DNA from: Muscardinus avellanarius
Taxonomy: Eukaryota; Chordata; Mammalia; Rodentia; Gliridae
DNA: 64,000 nt
Direction of reading: 5' to 3'
NCBI GenBank assembly: GCA_963383645.1
Contig: OY726565.1
Span: 29,102,966 to 29,166,965 of the forward strand
The position numbers and the translations under genes were made by a program. Within the stretch, counting starts at the first letter, position 1; each line of letters starts with the position of its first letter. Positions 12,701-26,200 of this stretch are shown here, piece after piece. Below the pieces are notes generated by a model. That model made no database searches. It saw only the letters and a list, made by a program, of their open reading frames with translations, and was not told the DNA's origin.

Positions 12701-15700
12701 ACTGTTTACATCTGAGAATATTATTTTAAAGGTCTCTGTACTGTCATGTGGTATAACTACTTTAAAATATAATATATTGACATCTTAGTTTTCCTTTTAT
12801 TTAATCTTCAATAAGATTAATATAAGCTATATTAGGTTTGGAAGACTCTTTTGAGTGAGTGATTTTGATGCTTAAGTTTTCAACCAGGGTTTCCACTAAC
12901 TTTATTGTTTTTGCTTGGAAGGGTGGTACATTGATGGTGGATATATATATTTTTTTCTTAATTTGAAATATGCTGTGTCTTTTTTTGAGTTGAGATTGAA
13001 CCCTGATGAAGCTTCAATCCCCAGTTCTGCAAAAAATAAAATAAAGCAGAAATAAAAAATAATTATTTTAAATTTGATTTCAATATATATGTATATATAT
13101 ATGGATGTATATATATTTATTTATTGGCAGTCATGAGTACATTGGGTATTCCAGAATCTATGTTTTAATAATTCTTCTTGCCTAATATTGCAACATGTAG
13201 TAATTGGCCATGGTGATTGTAGTTTCAACCAACATTTAAAAAAATCTTCAAGCCAGGTGTGATGGCACACACCTGTAATCCTGGCCACTCAGGAGGCTGA
13301 GGCAGGAGGGTCATAAGTTTGAGGCATGCTTGGGTAACTTAGCAAGATCATCTCAAAATAAAATAAATAGGCTAGAGAAGTAGCTCCAGCGGTAGAGCCC
13401 TTTTAAAGGTTTGTAGTAGTGGTGTGCTTTTAGTATAATTCTTCCATGTTGGATTGCTAGTGTATGCCAGCAGTATTTTCATTGTGTTCTTCTGACAATA
13501 TCAAGTTGAAAATGCAAAAAATCCTTTGTTTATGATTTTTCAGGTACACATATGGAAAGCCAGTGAAAGGTGATGTAACGCTTACATTCTTACCCCTATC
13601 TTTTTGGGGAGAGAAGAAAAATATTACCAAAAAACTTAAGGTAACTTTTGCAGATATTTTATAAGTTGCAATGGGAAAAATATGTGGTTTTTTTCCCCTA
13701 AAAATGAGATTTTGTAATGAGTAAATAAAAATTGAGTGTAGGAGATCAAGAGCGTTGCAGGTTGGACAAGTGAGAATTTGCCCATTACAGTGATCCATCC
13801 TGACAGATCCAGGGCTGTCATATTGTTGTGACTTAAGAGTTTTATTTCTAGAATTTGAATTGCTAAAGTGAAAAATAAAATCGAACTTTTAAACAAAACA
13901 GATAAATGGATCCGCAAACTTCTCTTTTAATGCTGAAGAGATGAAAGGGGTAATGGATTTTTCAGATGGGCATTTTGAACACATGGACCTGTCTACCCCT
14001 GGGCCGGTAGAAATTGTAGCCACAGTGACAGAATCACTTACAGGTTCGTAGAGTTTGACTTGAAGGTAAAGCTGCTTATGCGCTACTGCTCTGTCATCTC
14101 TCTTGTGATAACTAGCACTTTCATCTGGGGGCATTTTTGTTCCCTTTTTAAAGATTTTGTTAAATGTTTAAATTGTCAAGACTGCGAAGTAGTCTCACTT
14201 GAAGCATATTTTCATAATAAAATGAAATGTATTTTCTATAAAAAGCGGTACTTCAATCACAATGTGATAGCTATTTGAGACTTTTTTTTCACTTCTACTC
14301 TTTCTTTTTAGCCTGAAAACCACACAGAAAGACCTACATTTTCAGCTGGCTATTTTCCTCTCTTTAAAAATTACTTAACACTGTCTGAAATCTCATCTGC
14401 TCATAGGCAGTTCTTTTTTTAAATTAAAACAAGTTAATTGCACCATTCTGTTACTGTTTCAGCAGCTTTAGCCGATGACGGGGAGAGCAAAAGGCTGTTC
14501 TGTCAAGTGCTAACCCACTGGCTTACTTGCCACTGAGGGCGGGCGGTAGTAGAGGTGCCTACCAGGAGTCCATAGAGAACTCAGCACAACCAAGTGGTTC
14601 TCTTGGTGTTCAAAACCAGTGTGGAAATGAGGCTTAAGGGCTCTGGTGTTTTAAGCCTCTTTGGCAAGTAGCTTAGAGGGAGGGATTTGGTGGATAGAAG
14701 TTGGTGGTGAAATTACTTTTTCATTCTTAATGATGCAATTCCCCATATAGGTATCTCAAGAAATGCAAGCTCCAATGTCTTTTTCAAGCAACATGATTAC
14801 ATCATAGAATTTTATGATTATGCTACTGTTTTGAAGCCATCCCTCAACTTCACAGCAACTGTAAGTTGCTATATTTGTTTACCACGTGTCCATAGCAGCA
14901 TGTTTAATGGAATGAAATGGGATGGGTGACAGCGCATTTAGTGTTTCTTTAAAAATTTAAGCCAAAAAGTAGATAAAATAGTTTTACTCTTTTGATATGT
15001 GGGACATGTAAAAAAATAGTTTTGAACAACAAAAATATTTTCCTGAAAACTTTTTTTTTCCCTAAAAATAAGCAATTTAGTTAGATGTGGATTGTTGCAT
15101 TGAAGTTACTGTTATTTAAAACAATTAGATGGTGGTCAAGATTCTTAATTAAAAATTTTTTTTGTAGTACTGGGGATTGAGCCCAGGGATAGTCTACCTC
15201 TGAACTACACCTTCAGCCCTCTTTTATTTTATATTTGGAAACAAGGTCTCACTAAGTTGCTGAGGGCCTAAGTTGCTAAGGCCAGTGATGAACCTGCGAT
15301 CCTCCTGTCTCAGCCTCCTAGGTACTGAGATTACAAGTGTGCACCACCATGCCTGGCTTAATTTAAATTTGATTTTCATAATGGCTAATTTTATTTCTGG
15401 CTAAGATACAGCTTTAAAAATCAGCAAGTCTACTTTCTTTTTTCAAAGAATGTTAAATGAACACTTATTGAGTGGACTTTGACAACGTGTAGGATGGGAT
15501 GCTAGGCAGAATTATGGGGTTAAGAAGACCCAGTCCCTACTCTAGAGTTCACAGTTTTTGTGGTAGTGACAAGAAAACATGCATAACAGTGTAACTCAAG
15601 GCAGCATAAGATTATGTCATGAATTAAATTCTTTTTTTTTTTTTTTTTTTTTGGTGGTACTAGGGATTGAACTCAAGGGCATTCTACTTCCAGGATAAAT

Positions 15701-18700
15701 CCCCAGCCCTATTTTTATTCTCTTATTTTGAAACAGGGTCTCACTGATTTGAGGAGGGCCTCACTAAGTAGCTGAGGCTGGCCACGAACATGTGATCCTC
15801 TTGTCTCAGCTTCCCAAGTACTGGGATTACAAGCGGGTGCCACCATGCCCTGTGTGAATTAATTTCTATAGGGATTTTTGGCAGAGTTGGCCTGCAAAGA
15901 TTGCAGAATAAGTATTTGTGGGCTATGTGGGCTCTGTTGCGATTACTCAACTTCTGTCATTGTGTAGCATGTAAGAAGCCACAGGCAATTTCTAAACAAG
16001 TGAGAGTGGGCGTGTTCCAATAAAACATTTTTTGCTGGGTGTGGTGGCGCATGCTTGTAATCCTAGTATTTGGAACGTTGAGACGGGAGGATCGTGGTTC
16101 GCCGACAGCCTCAGCTACTTAGGCCATTTGCAACTCAGTGAAGACCCTGTTTCAAAATAAAGAATAAAAATAGGGCTGGAGGTATAGCTCAGAGGTAGAA
16201 TGCCCCTGGGTTCCATCCTTAGTACCACTCACACACACAAAAAAAACCCACAAAAACTTTTTTTTTTTTTAACACAAAAATACTGGATTGGTATGTCTGC
16301 TTGCGGTGAGCTCACCCTTGATTTAAAGAAAGAAAGGGTCACTGTTCATTGAATGTGTGAAGAGGAGTTCTAGATAGTTCCTGATTTCCATGATCTCAGT
16401 AATTTAGACAATTGGAAAGGTAAGTAAAATGCTCTAGGCTGAAAATAGTCATTTCCAGTTGAGTAGAGAGGGAGGGTTGGCTTTGGGATGGGAATGAGGC
16501 TCTTAGGGAATGCTTTATGGAAAAGAAAGCTCCATGGCTTGTTAAAGGATGAGCAGGGTTTTAAAGGGGTGGGAGGTGGGGAGCATGGGGAGCTGAGACC
16601 CAAAGCAAGAGCTCTGATTACTAAGTTTAGGTCTGTTCAGGGACTCGACGGTTGTAGTTTCAGCTGAGAATGTGTATCTGGGTGATGAAACTGGAGGCAA
16701 ATGTGGAGAGTTGTAGAGGACCCTAGGTGCCTCTCAGGTGGGTTTGAACTTCATAATCTGGGCAGCAAGACGTCTAGGAGCCTTTGAGTGTGGGAGGGAT
16801 ATGGTGGAAGCCATGTTTGGGAAAGATCAGTTGAGGCTACGTGCAGGACGACGGCTGCACCGGGGGCCTGAGGCCATAAGGAGCCTCCTGGTGACATCTG
16901 TATGAGTGGAGGAGGGTCAAGAAAATATAGGACTAGGTGCTTATTGGACTTGGGAGGTAGGGAGAGGGAGTGAAGGTGCTGAGAGAGTACAGTGGCAGAA
17001 TTGTGGGGTTGATGAAGACAGGAAAGGAGAGATGGTCGTGCAGTTTGAGAAGAGCTGAATCTGAGCAGGGATTCCATGCAGGGATTGGGAGGTGTGTTGG
17101 GTTTGAGCTCCAGAGCACGGTGAGGACAGCGATTTTGGATTTGGGTATGATCACAAAGAGACATAAGCTGAGTCAGAGGAGGGCTGAGACCTTTGAGGAA
17201 GGGAGAAACATGGATATCTGAATATTTTGCTTTGAAGAATGCACACAGGAGAGAGGGAAAGAACCAAAAAGGACACCAAGAAGGTGAAGAAAGAGATGAG
17301 ACAGAGGCTGAGGTGCAGCTCCGGAAGGCTAGGAAGCCACAGTAAGAAGGCAGTGACAGTGGTATCAGGTGGCTCCTAGCAAGAGGCTGCTGAATCTGGA
17401 AACGAGTGCTGCCAGTCCTTGCTGAGGGTTCCGTTTCATAGAAATACTACAGATGGAAACTGGAGTCAGTTGAACTTAAGTCCTTTGCTTCTCTTGTTAT
17501 CTGTTTTAAAAATATCTCCTTTTGCCAACTAGGTGAAAGTAACCCGTTCGGATGGCCACCAACTGACCCCCGAAGAAAGAAGAAATAATGTCATCATAGC
17601 AGTGACACAGAGAAACAACACAAATCCGTGGGTCAGATGGAACAGTGGGAACCAGGAACCGGAAGCTGCCCAGACCATCAATTACACTGTCCCCCAAAAT
17701 GGAATCTTTAAGATTGAATTCCCAATCCTGGAAAATTCCAGCGAGCTACAGTTGAAGGTGCCTTCTGTTTCCCATTATTAAGTCCCTGCAGCTCCACATC
17801 ACAATTGTAATCTTGTTGCAGGCACCCAGCCTGTCAGAGCTCAAGATGCACGGGAACTGGACACCTGTCTCTGTTTTTTAAAAATGGGAGAAAGTGTTAG
17901 AAGTAACTTTATGACAGTGGCTGAGGGTTTTCCTGGGTGTTCCCTTGAAGGTTTTCGTTTGGAAGAGCATAGTAAAATATCAATACGAAGGTGTGATGGG
18001 AAAGCTTCTCAGATCCCTCTCTATGTTGATTTTCAATCATTTGAAATTTTCTTTTTTTTAAAATGTACTTTTGTTGGTGCACTGCCATGACTCATAATGA
18101 GGTTCAGAGTGATAGGGACATGCACACACATGGCTTGGCGAGCTTCCCCCAGGTCCCACCCCACTTTAGGTCAGGTGTGATGGCAATCCCAGCTACTCAG
18201 GAGGCTGAGGCAGGAGGAGTGCAAATTTGAGGCCAGCCTGGGCAACTTAGGGATGTAGGTCAGTGGTGGAGCGCTTGCCTAGCAGGCAGGGGTCCTGCGT
18301 TCAATCCTCTGTCCTGAAGAGGAAAATAAAGTATTTTGGTAGGACCTGAAATAAAGAAGAGAGTCCATTTTTATACACACACACACTGAGCTATCTTAAG
18401 TGGCTGAGCTGAGAATACTCAGTCATTTTCTTTTGGCTACTCAGCCCTGTCTAAGTCAGGAGCCAGCTGAGTGGGTGCTGCCCAGCTGTGGCTCTTTGAT
18501 TTTCACTCTGACCTTGGTGGACTGCATGCCATGCAGGATTTCTTGCTGGTGGAGAAAAGGAAATGGTTTCTTTTCCTCTTCCTTTTCCTCTTTTCTTCTC
18601 ACAGTGTTCCCCTCCCCTTTATTTTGTGGTACTGGGGATGGAACCCGGGGCATTGTACCTCCGAGCTATACCCCCAGCCCTATTTTTTAGTCTTTTTATT

Positions 18701-20228
18701 TTTGAAACAGATTCTCACTGGGTTGCGAAGGGCCTCCTAAGTAGCTGAGGCTGTCTGTGAACCGTGATTCTCCTGTCTCAGCCTCCCGAATGCTGGGATT
18801 ACAAGCGTGCGCCACCACGCCTTGCCTCACAGTGTTTCTTGACAAATATCCCTGTTTCTGACATGTTAGGGCTGTGCTTTTTCCCCTATAGGTCATGATG
18901 TTGTAGATTCTTTCGTATTAAAAAAAAATTTTTTTTTTGCGGTACTGAGGATGGAACCCAGGGACATTCTACCTCCAAGCTATACCCCCACCCCTATTTT
19001 TTAAAAATTATTCTTTGTTTGAAAACAGGATCTCACTGAGTTACAAAGGACCTCAATAAATAGCCAAGATTGTCCACGAACTGCGATCTTCCTGTCTCAG
19101 CCTCCCAAATGCTGGGGTTACAAGCATGAGTCACCATGCCTGGCTCCATGTTTTCAAACTGTCAGAGTCTTTAAAGGATAAACTGTTTTTGAAATGTTGA
19201 AGAGCTAAGGTCTGTTGTATGTGGTTTCTCTGCATGGAAAGAAAGGAAGAAGGAAATAAAGAAGGAAAGAAAGAAAGAAAGAGTAAAAGAAAGAGAATTT
19301 GGCTTCCAGTAATTATGTGGCGGGTAACCTCTTTTCTCAGGGTTACTAGAGATGAAATTTTATAGCTCTCTTTCTTTTGTTATAGGCTCATTTTCTTGAC
19401 AGTGTAAATAGCATGGCTGTTCATGGTATGTTTACGTCCCCTAGTAAGACATATATCCAGCTAAAAACAAGGGATGAAAACATAAAGGTAAGACTTATAA
19501 CTCTTTTGATAATTACAGTATGTTTGGACTCTCTTGCCATTGATATGTAAATAGTAATTACACTTATTATTTTCTAGGTGGGATCGCCTTTTGAGTTGGT
19601 GGTTAGTGGCAACAGGCGATTGAAGGAATTTAGCTATATGGTAATCTTTTTTTAATCTAAATTTAAGATCTACTGTTATTTTTATTTATAGTATTGTTAG
19701 TGCATTGTGATTATACTTCACAGTGAGGTTTAGTGTGATATAAATATACGTGCCCGTTACTCTTGTTGTATTTCCTTTCACCTCTCACCCCACTACCTCT
19801 CTTCCCTCCCTGTACATGGTAGAGAAATTTATAAATTATAAAATAAAAAATGCCATCATGGCCTTGTAATTTTGTTACTTCAACTATCCCAGTGGAGCCC
19901 TGTATTTCTCTCAACCAAAAATAGATCCTTTCCTAACACACAGTAATGGTAGATGTTTCAGGTGATAGAAATGTCAGTTACCTTAACCATGTTTCATTAT
20001 ATGTTGTATGTATATATTGAAAAATCATACTGGAGCCAGGTGAGGTGGCATATACTTGTAATTCCAGTACTTGGGAGGCTGAGACAGGAGGATTGTAGGT
20101 TCAAAGCCATCCTAGGCAGTCTAGTGAGACTGTCAGCAACTTAGTGAGACCCTGTCTCCAGATAATAAAATAAAAAGGGCTAGGGATGTAGCTCTAAGGT
20201 AGAATGCTCCTGGGTTTAATCCCTAGTA

Positions 20229-20280
<52 letters not shown>

Positions 20281-23200
20281 AAAAATCATATTGTAACTCA
20301 TAAATATGCAGAGATATTATTGTGTTGATTAAAAATAATAAAATGCAAAGAAGAAGCCAAGCATGGTAGCATGGGGAGTCTGAGACAGAGGATTGCAGGT
20401 TTGAGGCCAGCCTCAGCAACTTGGCAGCCTTAGCAGCTCAGCAACCCTGTTTTAAATTTTAAAAAGTTAAAAAAAAGGGCTGGGGATGTAGCTCAGAGTT
20501 AGAGTGCCCATGGGTTGGTTCAGTCCCAAATGCAAACAACAATAATAACAACAAACCCAAAACAGAAGTAAAAACCACAAATTAAGGAAATGATCAGTTC
20601 TTGATTATGAAACTACTGTTAATCCAATCAGCATTGCTTTAATTTTATCATTATCTTAGTGTATACTCTCTGTGTTTGTCAAGTAGATTTTCTATTATCC
20701 AAAGAGACTTTGAGAGCTGGATGTATTGGTGTACATTTATAATCCCAGTACTTGGGAGGCTGAGACTGGAGGATCGCAGGTTCGCAGCCAGCCTACCTCA
20801 GCAACCCAGTGAGGCCCTTCACAACTTAGTGAGACCTTAGTTCAAAATAAGAGAATAAAATAGGGCTGGAGTATAACTCAGAGGTAGATAAATTAACTTT
20901 TGTTGAGCTCTTTCTAGCTTTAGTAGAAAATGAAACTCATCTGCTATTTTTTTTTCAGGTCATATCGAGGGGACAGTTGGTGGCTTTAGGCAAACAAAAT
21001 TCTACAACCTTCTCTTTAACACCAGAAAATTCTTGGGCACCAAAGGCCTGTATAATTGTGTATTATGTTGAAGATGATGGGGAAATTATAAATGATGTCC
21101 TAAAAATTCCTGTTCAGCTTGATTTTAAAAATAAGGTAAGATTTAAGGTAATGATGATACTTAAAAGAAAACTTTAATTACCAGAGTCTAAAAAATATAA
21201 GATTTCTTTCTTTCTTTTTTTTTTTTTTGGTGGTACTGGGGTTCCTGGAAGCCCTTCTATCTCCGGACTACACTCCCAGACCTATTTTTACATTTTTATT
21301 TGGAAACAGGGTCTCCTAAACCAGCGCGCCGCGGCTGGCTTCGAACCTGTGCGATCCTCCTGTCTCTGCCTCCCAAGCACGGGGATTACAAGCGTGCGCC
21401 ACCACGCCCGGCAAAAATATAAGATTTCTTTACAAAAGTATTATTAAGCCAGACTGGCTAGAAATTTCTAGAACTATGGTTAACCCTCTTCAGATTTAGT
21501 TACTTCATATGTATTTTCACATGCAGAATTATTGGGCCCTCAGGGTCATATTTGTGAGATACAGTTTTGGCTTTGAGACTTTAATTCAAATCTATGAAAC
21601 CATTTTAGGACATTTTATTTTATTTTTTCTTGGTGGTGCTGGGGTTCCTGGAAGCCCTTCTACCTCCGGGCTATACTCCCAGACCTATTTTTTTTTTTTT
21701 ATATTTTTATTTGGAAACAGGGTCTCCTAAGCCAGTGCGCGATCCTCCTGTCTCCACCTCCCAAGTGTGGGGATTACAAGCGTGCGCCACCACGCCCGGC
21801 AGGACATTTTATATAGTGGAGTGGATGTAGCTCTGGGAATTCCAGTGGCAATGTCAAATTGTGTGGTGTTGATACTGCCATGAGATGAAGGGAGAGAGGG
21901 AGGCCTTGAAGATGATATGAGGAAGCAGGGTGGGGCTTTAGTTTATCTATTCCATCAGCTAGAAATCAACATGGGACACATTTTTAATGAGCTTGGTTGC
22001 CTTGTTGTGGAGTCTGTTTTCCAAATATATCAGTGTTTCTTAAAGTCTAAGCAATCAACTGTAGAGGAGCAACCTTGGACCCCAACATTGAAATGAAATG
22101 TGATTGAACCATCCTACATAGATCACAGTGAGCCATTGTTCTCACTGAAAATGGCTGCCCCTTGATCCCCTGAAGTGAAATAACCGTTGATTTAAAGCAG
22201 TGATTTGCAGAGTATGGTTTTTCTAATATTTCTTTGTCTTTAATTTGCCAAAGTAAAGAAATTTAATTTTTGAGAAGTTGTATTAGTTGACTATGCTTTC
22301 TTTCTCATTGAGAATTGTTAACCCTGACTTTGATAGTCAAAATATAAACTTACTTTTTTTTGTACTATGAAAGGGTTTTTATAAAGATATTAGAGTTTGT
22401 TAGTTTCAGAGCATACTTTTTGACTTCTAGTAATCATAACAATGACTTGAAAAAGGTGAATTTTAAAATAGGAGTCATGGAGGTAAAATCAGAGATATGT
22501 TTCTGAAAGCAAGAACAAGCTCTAAAGCCGGTAATAAGCCAGGTGCTGTGGTGCACATCTGTAATCCTGGCACTTGGGAGGCTGAGAGAGGGAGATCACA
22601 GGTTCAAGGCCAGCATTAGCAAGACCTTATTTCAAAATAATAAATAAAATAGGACTGAGGGTATAGCTCAGAGGTAGAATGTCCCTGTGTTCAATACCCA
22701 GTGCCACGCCGGGCGTGGTGGCGCACGCTTGCAATCCCCGCGCTTGGGAGGCAGAGACAGGAGGATCGCTCAGGTTCGAAGCCAGCCACGTGCGCTGGCT
22801 TAGGAGACCCTGTTTCCAAATATAAAATGTAAAAATAGGACTGGGAGTGTAGCCCGGAGGTAGAAGGGCTTCCAGGAACCCCAGTACCACCACCACCACC
22901 AAAAAAAAAAAAAAAAAAAAAAGAGTTAGTAATAGTATATTATTAGATCAAGCAGAATATATTTATTTTCAAGAAATTTCTTAAATATATGAGGTAGGAA
23001 ATTAGTTTTGGTTCTGTTTGCAAAGATTTACCTTTATTTTTATGTACCAATTATCACATTTACACAAACGCTATATAAATGGAAGTAGAATGTATTTAAG
23101 CAGAATAGCGGGTCTTCATTTATGTTCCATAGTGATTATAGGATGAATGAATGAGATGAAGAAGGGGCAAGAAGCAGGTTGAGCAGCTTGTCACACAGAA

Positions 23201-26200
23201 AGCTCAAGTTGGAGGCTGGTGGTCGCTGGATGCAGAGACAGAGTGTGAACTCCAAGGGTCGAGTTTGAGTCTTGAGCGAGCGTGCTCCTGCCCTATTTAG
23301 GGTATAGATGAAGAAAGTAAACTTGATACACTGTTTTGAGAAATATATCAGAAAAAAATTGTACCAGATAAGGAGGGGAAAACTTTAAGACTGTGCAGTG
23401 GAAGAGAAGAGAGAGAATTAAATTCTGCTGAAACGAAAGTCAGGCCAGTTTTAAAAAAGCAGTGGGGAGAGTTTAAAAAAAAGTCCTGGAGGCCTGTTTG
23501 TGGAGGGAAGATGGTCAGAGTGATTAGGACCTCTGTGGGTTTTTTTTTTTTTTTTTTTTTTTTTGCTAATTGGCACTTTTTGAAGTTAGGTTCCTACCTT
23601 CCCACAAAGTCTGGGAAGACAGCTGGAGTTCTATCTTTCTTGAAGATGACATTTCAAGGGATTGACTCCCAGGTTTTTGAGAAAAACATTCCTGGGTTGT
23701 CAAACTGCCAAGAGGCTGGGAGATTTACTTCTCAAAAGGTCAGAGAAGCCGGGCGTGGTGGCGCACGCTTGTAATCCCCGTGCTTGGGAGGCAGGGACAG
23801 GAGGATCGCGCAGGTTCGAAGCCAGACACGCACACTGGCTTAAGAGACCCTGTTTCCAAATAAAAATGTAAAAATAGGTCTGGGAGTGTAGCCTGGAGGT
23901 AGAAGGGCTTCCAGGAACCCCAGTACCACCCCCCCCAAAAAAAAGGTCAGAGAAAAGCCAGGTGTAGTGGCGCAAGCTTGTAATCCCAGTATTTTGGAGG
24001 CGGAGACAGGAGGATCACGGTTTGCGGACAGCCTCAGCTACTTAGTGAGACCCTCTGCAACTCAGTGAGACCCAGTTTCAAAATAAAGAATAATAAAAAA
24101 AAAGTAGGGCACGGGGTGTAGCTCGGAGGTCAAATGCCCCTGGGTTCCATCCCCAGAACCCCCCCCCCCAAAAAAAAAAAAAAAAAAGGTCAGAGAAGGA
24201 CTCTGCAGTTACAGATTTTCTAAAATAAATGCACCACAAAAAGGGAGCGACAGTCAGGAAGAAAAGAAAGGTGGAGAACCAAAGAATAATTCAGACTTAT
24301 ACTACTGCGAGAAATTTTATGACTTGCAAATGAGCTATAGTTAGGAAGAAGCCTGCCCAGTGTTTAATGAAGTCGAGGGTAATACTAAGGCCATCTTGGG
24401 CAGGCGGTGCAATCACGGGTGCTGTGGAATGTTGAGATCTGGTTGAAATGAGAGTCCCCTGCAGGAAAGGGGCACATGACTAAGCCCTTGGGCTCAGCAG
24501 TGCTGAGATAATTAGTGGTCTCTAAGGAGTATTAGTGGGACCGTGCTTTGAGTGACAGGCAGGTCAGACAGCCATGGAGCCCAGAGCCTGGCTCGTGTTT
24601 GGTGTGACCATCCCTTCTTGGTGAGGACCCTCATTCTCACACCATCCCCAGAGCCCAGGGGGTTTCCTTTCTTGAAACCAGGTCACCAGTTGGTGGGTGC
24701 CTGCAGTGCTTCTCCTCTTGAATCCTGGCCTTCCTGAGGTGTACTAGACGCTGCTCCGTACTGGCTGGGGCTCAGGGGGAGGAGAGAGAAGAAGGAGCAG
24801 AGGGAAGGTAGAGGAGAGAAGGGAGAATTCAGATTTGTATCACTGTGGGACGTTTCATGACTTGGTGGGAGTATGTTTTACTATTATTTTTAAAACTCCT
24901 TTTCTTAGAGAAAAGGTGTGTATAGTTTTTAGAATTCTGCCCGGGTTAAGGCAAAGTGTAGAGTCTTTGTTAGATTTTGAGTCATTGATCTGTTACTGGC
25001 AAAAGATAGAAGCAATGTCTCTAAAAAGTGAAACAAATCCTACTTTCTTTCTTAGATAAAGCTGTACTGGAGTAAGGTGAATGCGGAACCTTCCGAGAGA
25101 GTCTCTCTTAGGATCTCTGTAACACAGCCTCACTCGCTTGTTGGGATTGTGGCTGTTGACAAAAGTGTAAATCTGATGAACACCTCAAATGATATCACAA
25201 TGGAAAATGTGAGTTTAGATTATAAAAATATATATTATAATACTACACATATTTGTGTTGTCTCTAAATCCCTAGCTCTTTATATTTATATATTATATAT
25301 TTATACATTTATATATATGTTATATATTTTAATAATTACTCAATTATCTAGTAAATATTTAATGTAATAAATAGACATTCAATTGGTCAGATACTAAGCT
25401 TGCCACCCCAGCTTTCTTTTGGTTCATATTCGCCTTATGTATTCTTCATCTTTTTATTTTCAACTTTTTGTTTTAAATATGTTTTAATAGCAATGTATTA
25501 TTAAGTATATCTAGATAGAATAGTAACTATATTTTGCTTTCGTATTTTTAATTATGATCTGATAGTCAATGTCCTTTAACAAGCTTATTTAATTAATTTA
25601 TAAGTACGATAATTCTTGTTCCAATTAGAACTTTTTTCTATTTTACTTCATAGTTTCAAATTTAGACTACTCTTTTGGTTTCTTTTTTCTTTTTATGGGC
25701 CAGATCAGATATCATTTGCTGGCTGAGAAGGTACACATTTTAATTTAGTTACTGATGTTAGTTTCCCTTAACTCATGGGTTATACCCATATTTATTTATC
25801 CTTCCTAATTTCTTAAGGTTATCGACATCTTTATCTTTGCTAAGATGATGTGTGCTTATGTCGTCTGTCTCTACCCTTCTCTCATCCTCTTCCATGAGCC
25901 CTGGCCAGACCACAGTGCTACTGTACAGATTTAATTTCAGGTTATTCTTGCAGGACTGTTTCTGTCTCTGAGCTGGACCCCTACCCCTTTTTATTCTTTA
26001 TTTCGAGACAGAGAGTCACTGATTTATTGTGTGCTGGCCTGGAACCTTCTCTCCTCCTGTCTCAGCCTCCCAAGTTGTGGGATTACATGTGTGTGCCATC
26101 ATGACTGGCTTCTTTCAGTTTTTAATTCTGAAAATTCATGGCTGTTATTTCTTCATTCCCAGTTTATTTTTCTCTCCTTCTGGGACTCCTCTTAGCCAGA

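Noticed and set aside
16370..17164. Minus-strand Pro/Ser/Leu-rich frames in intron 10
   Set aside because: Explained by pyrimidine bias of the minus strand; no recognisable domain.
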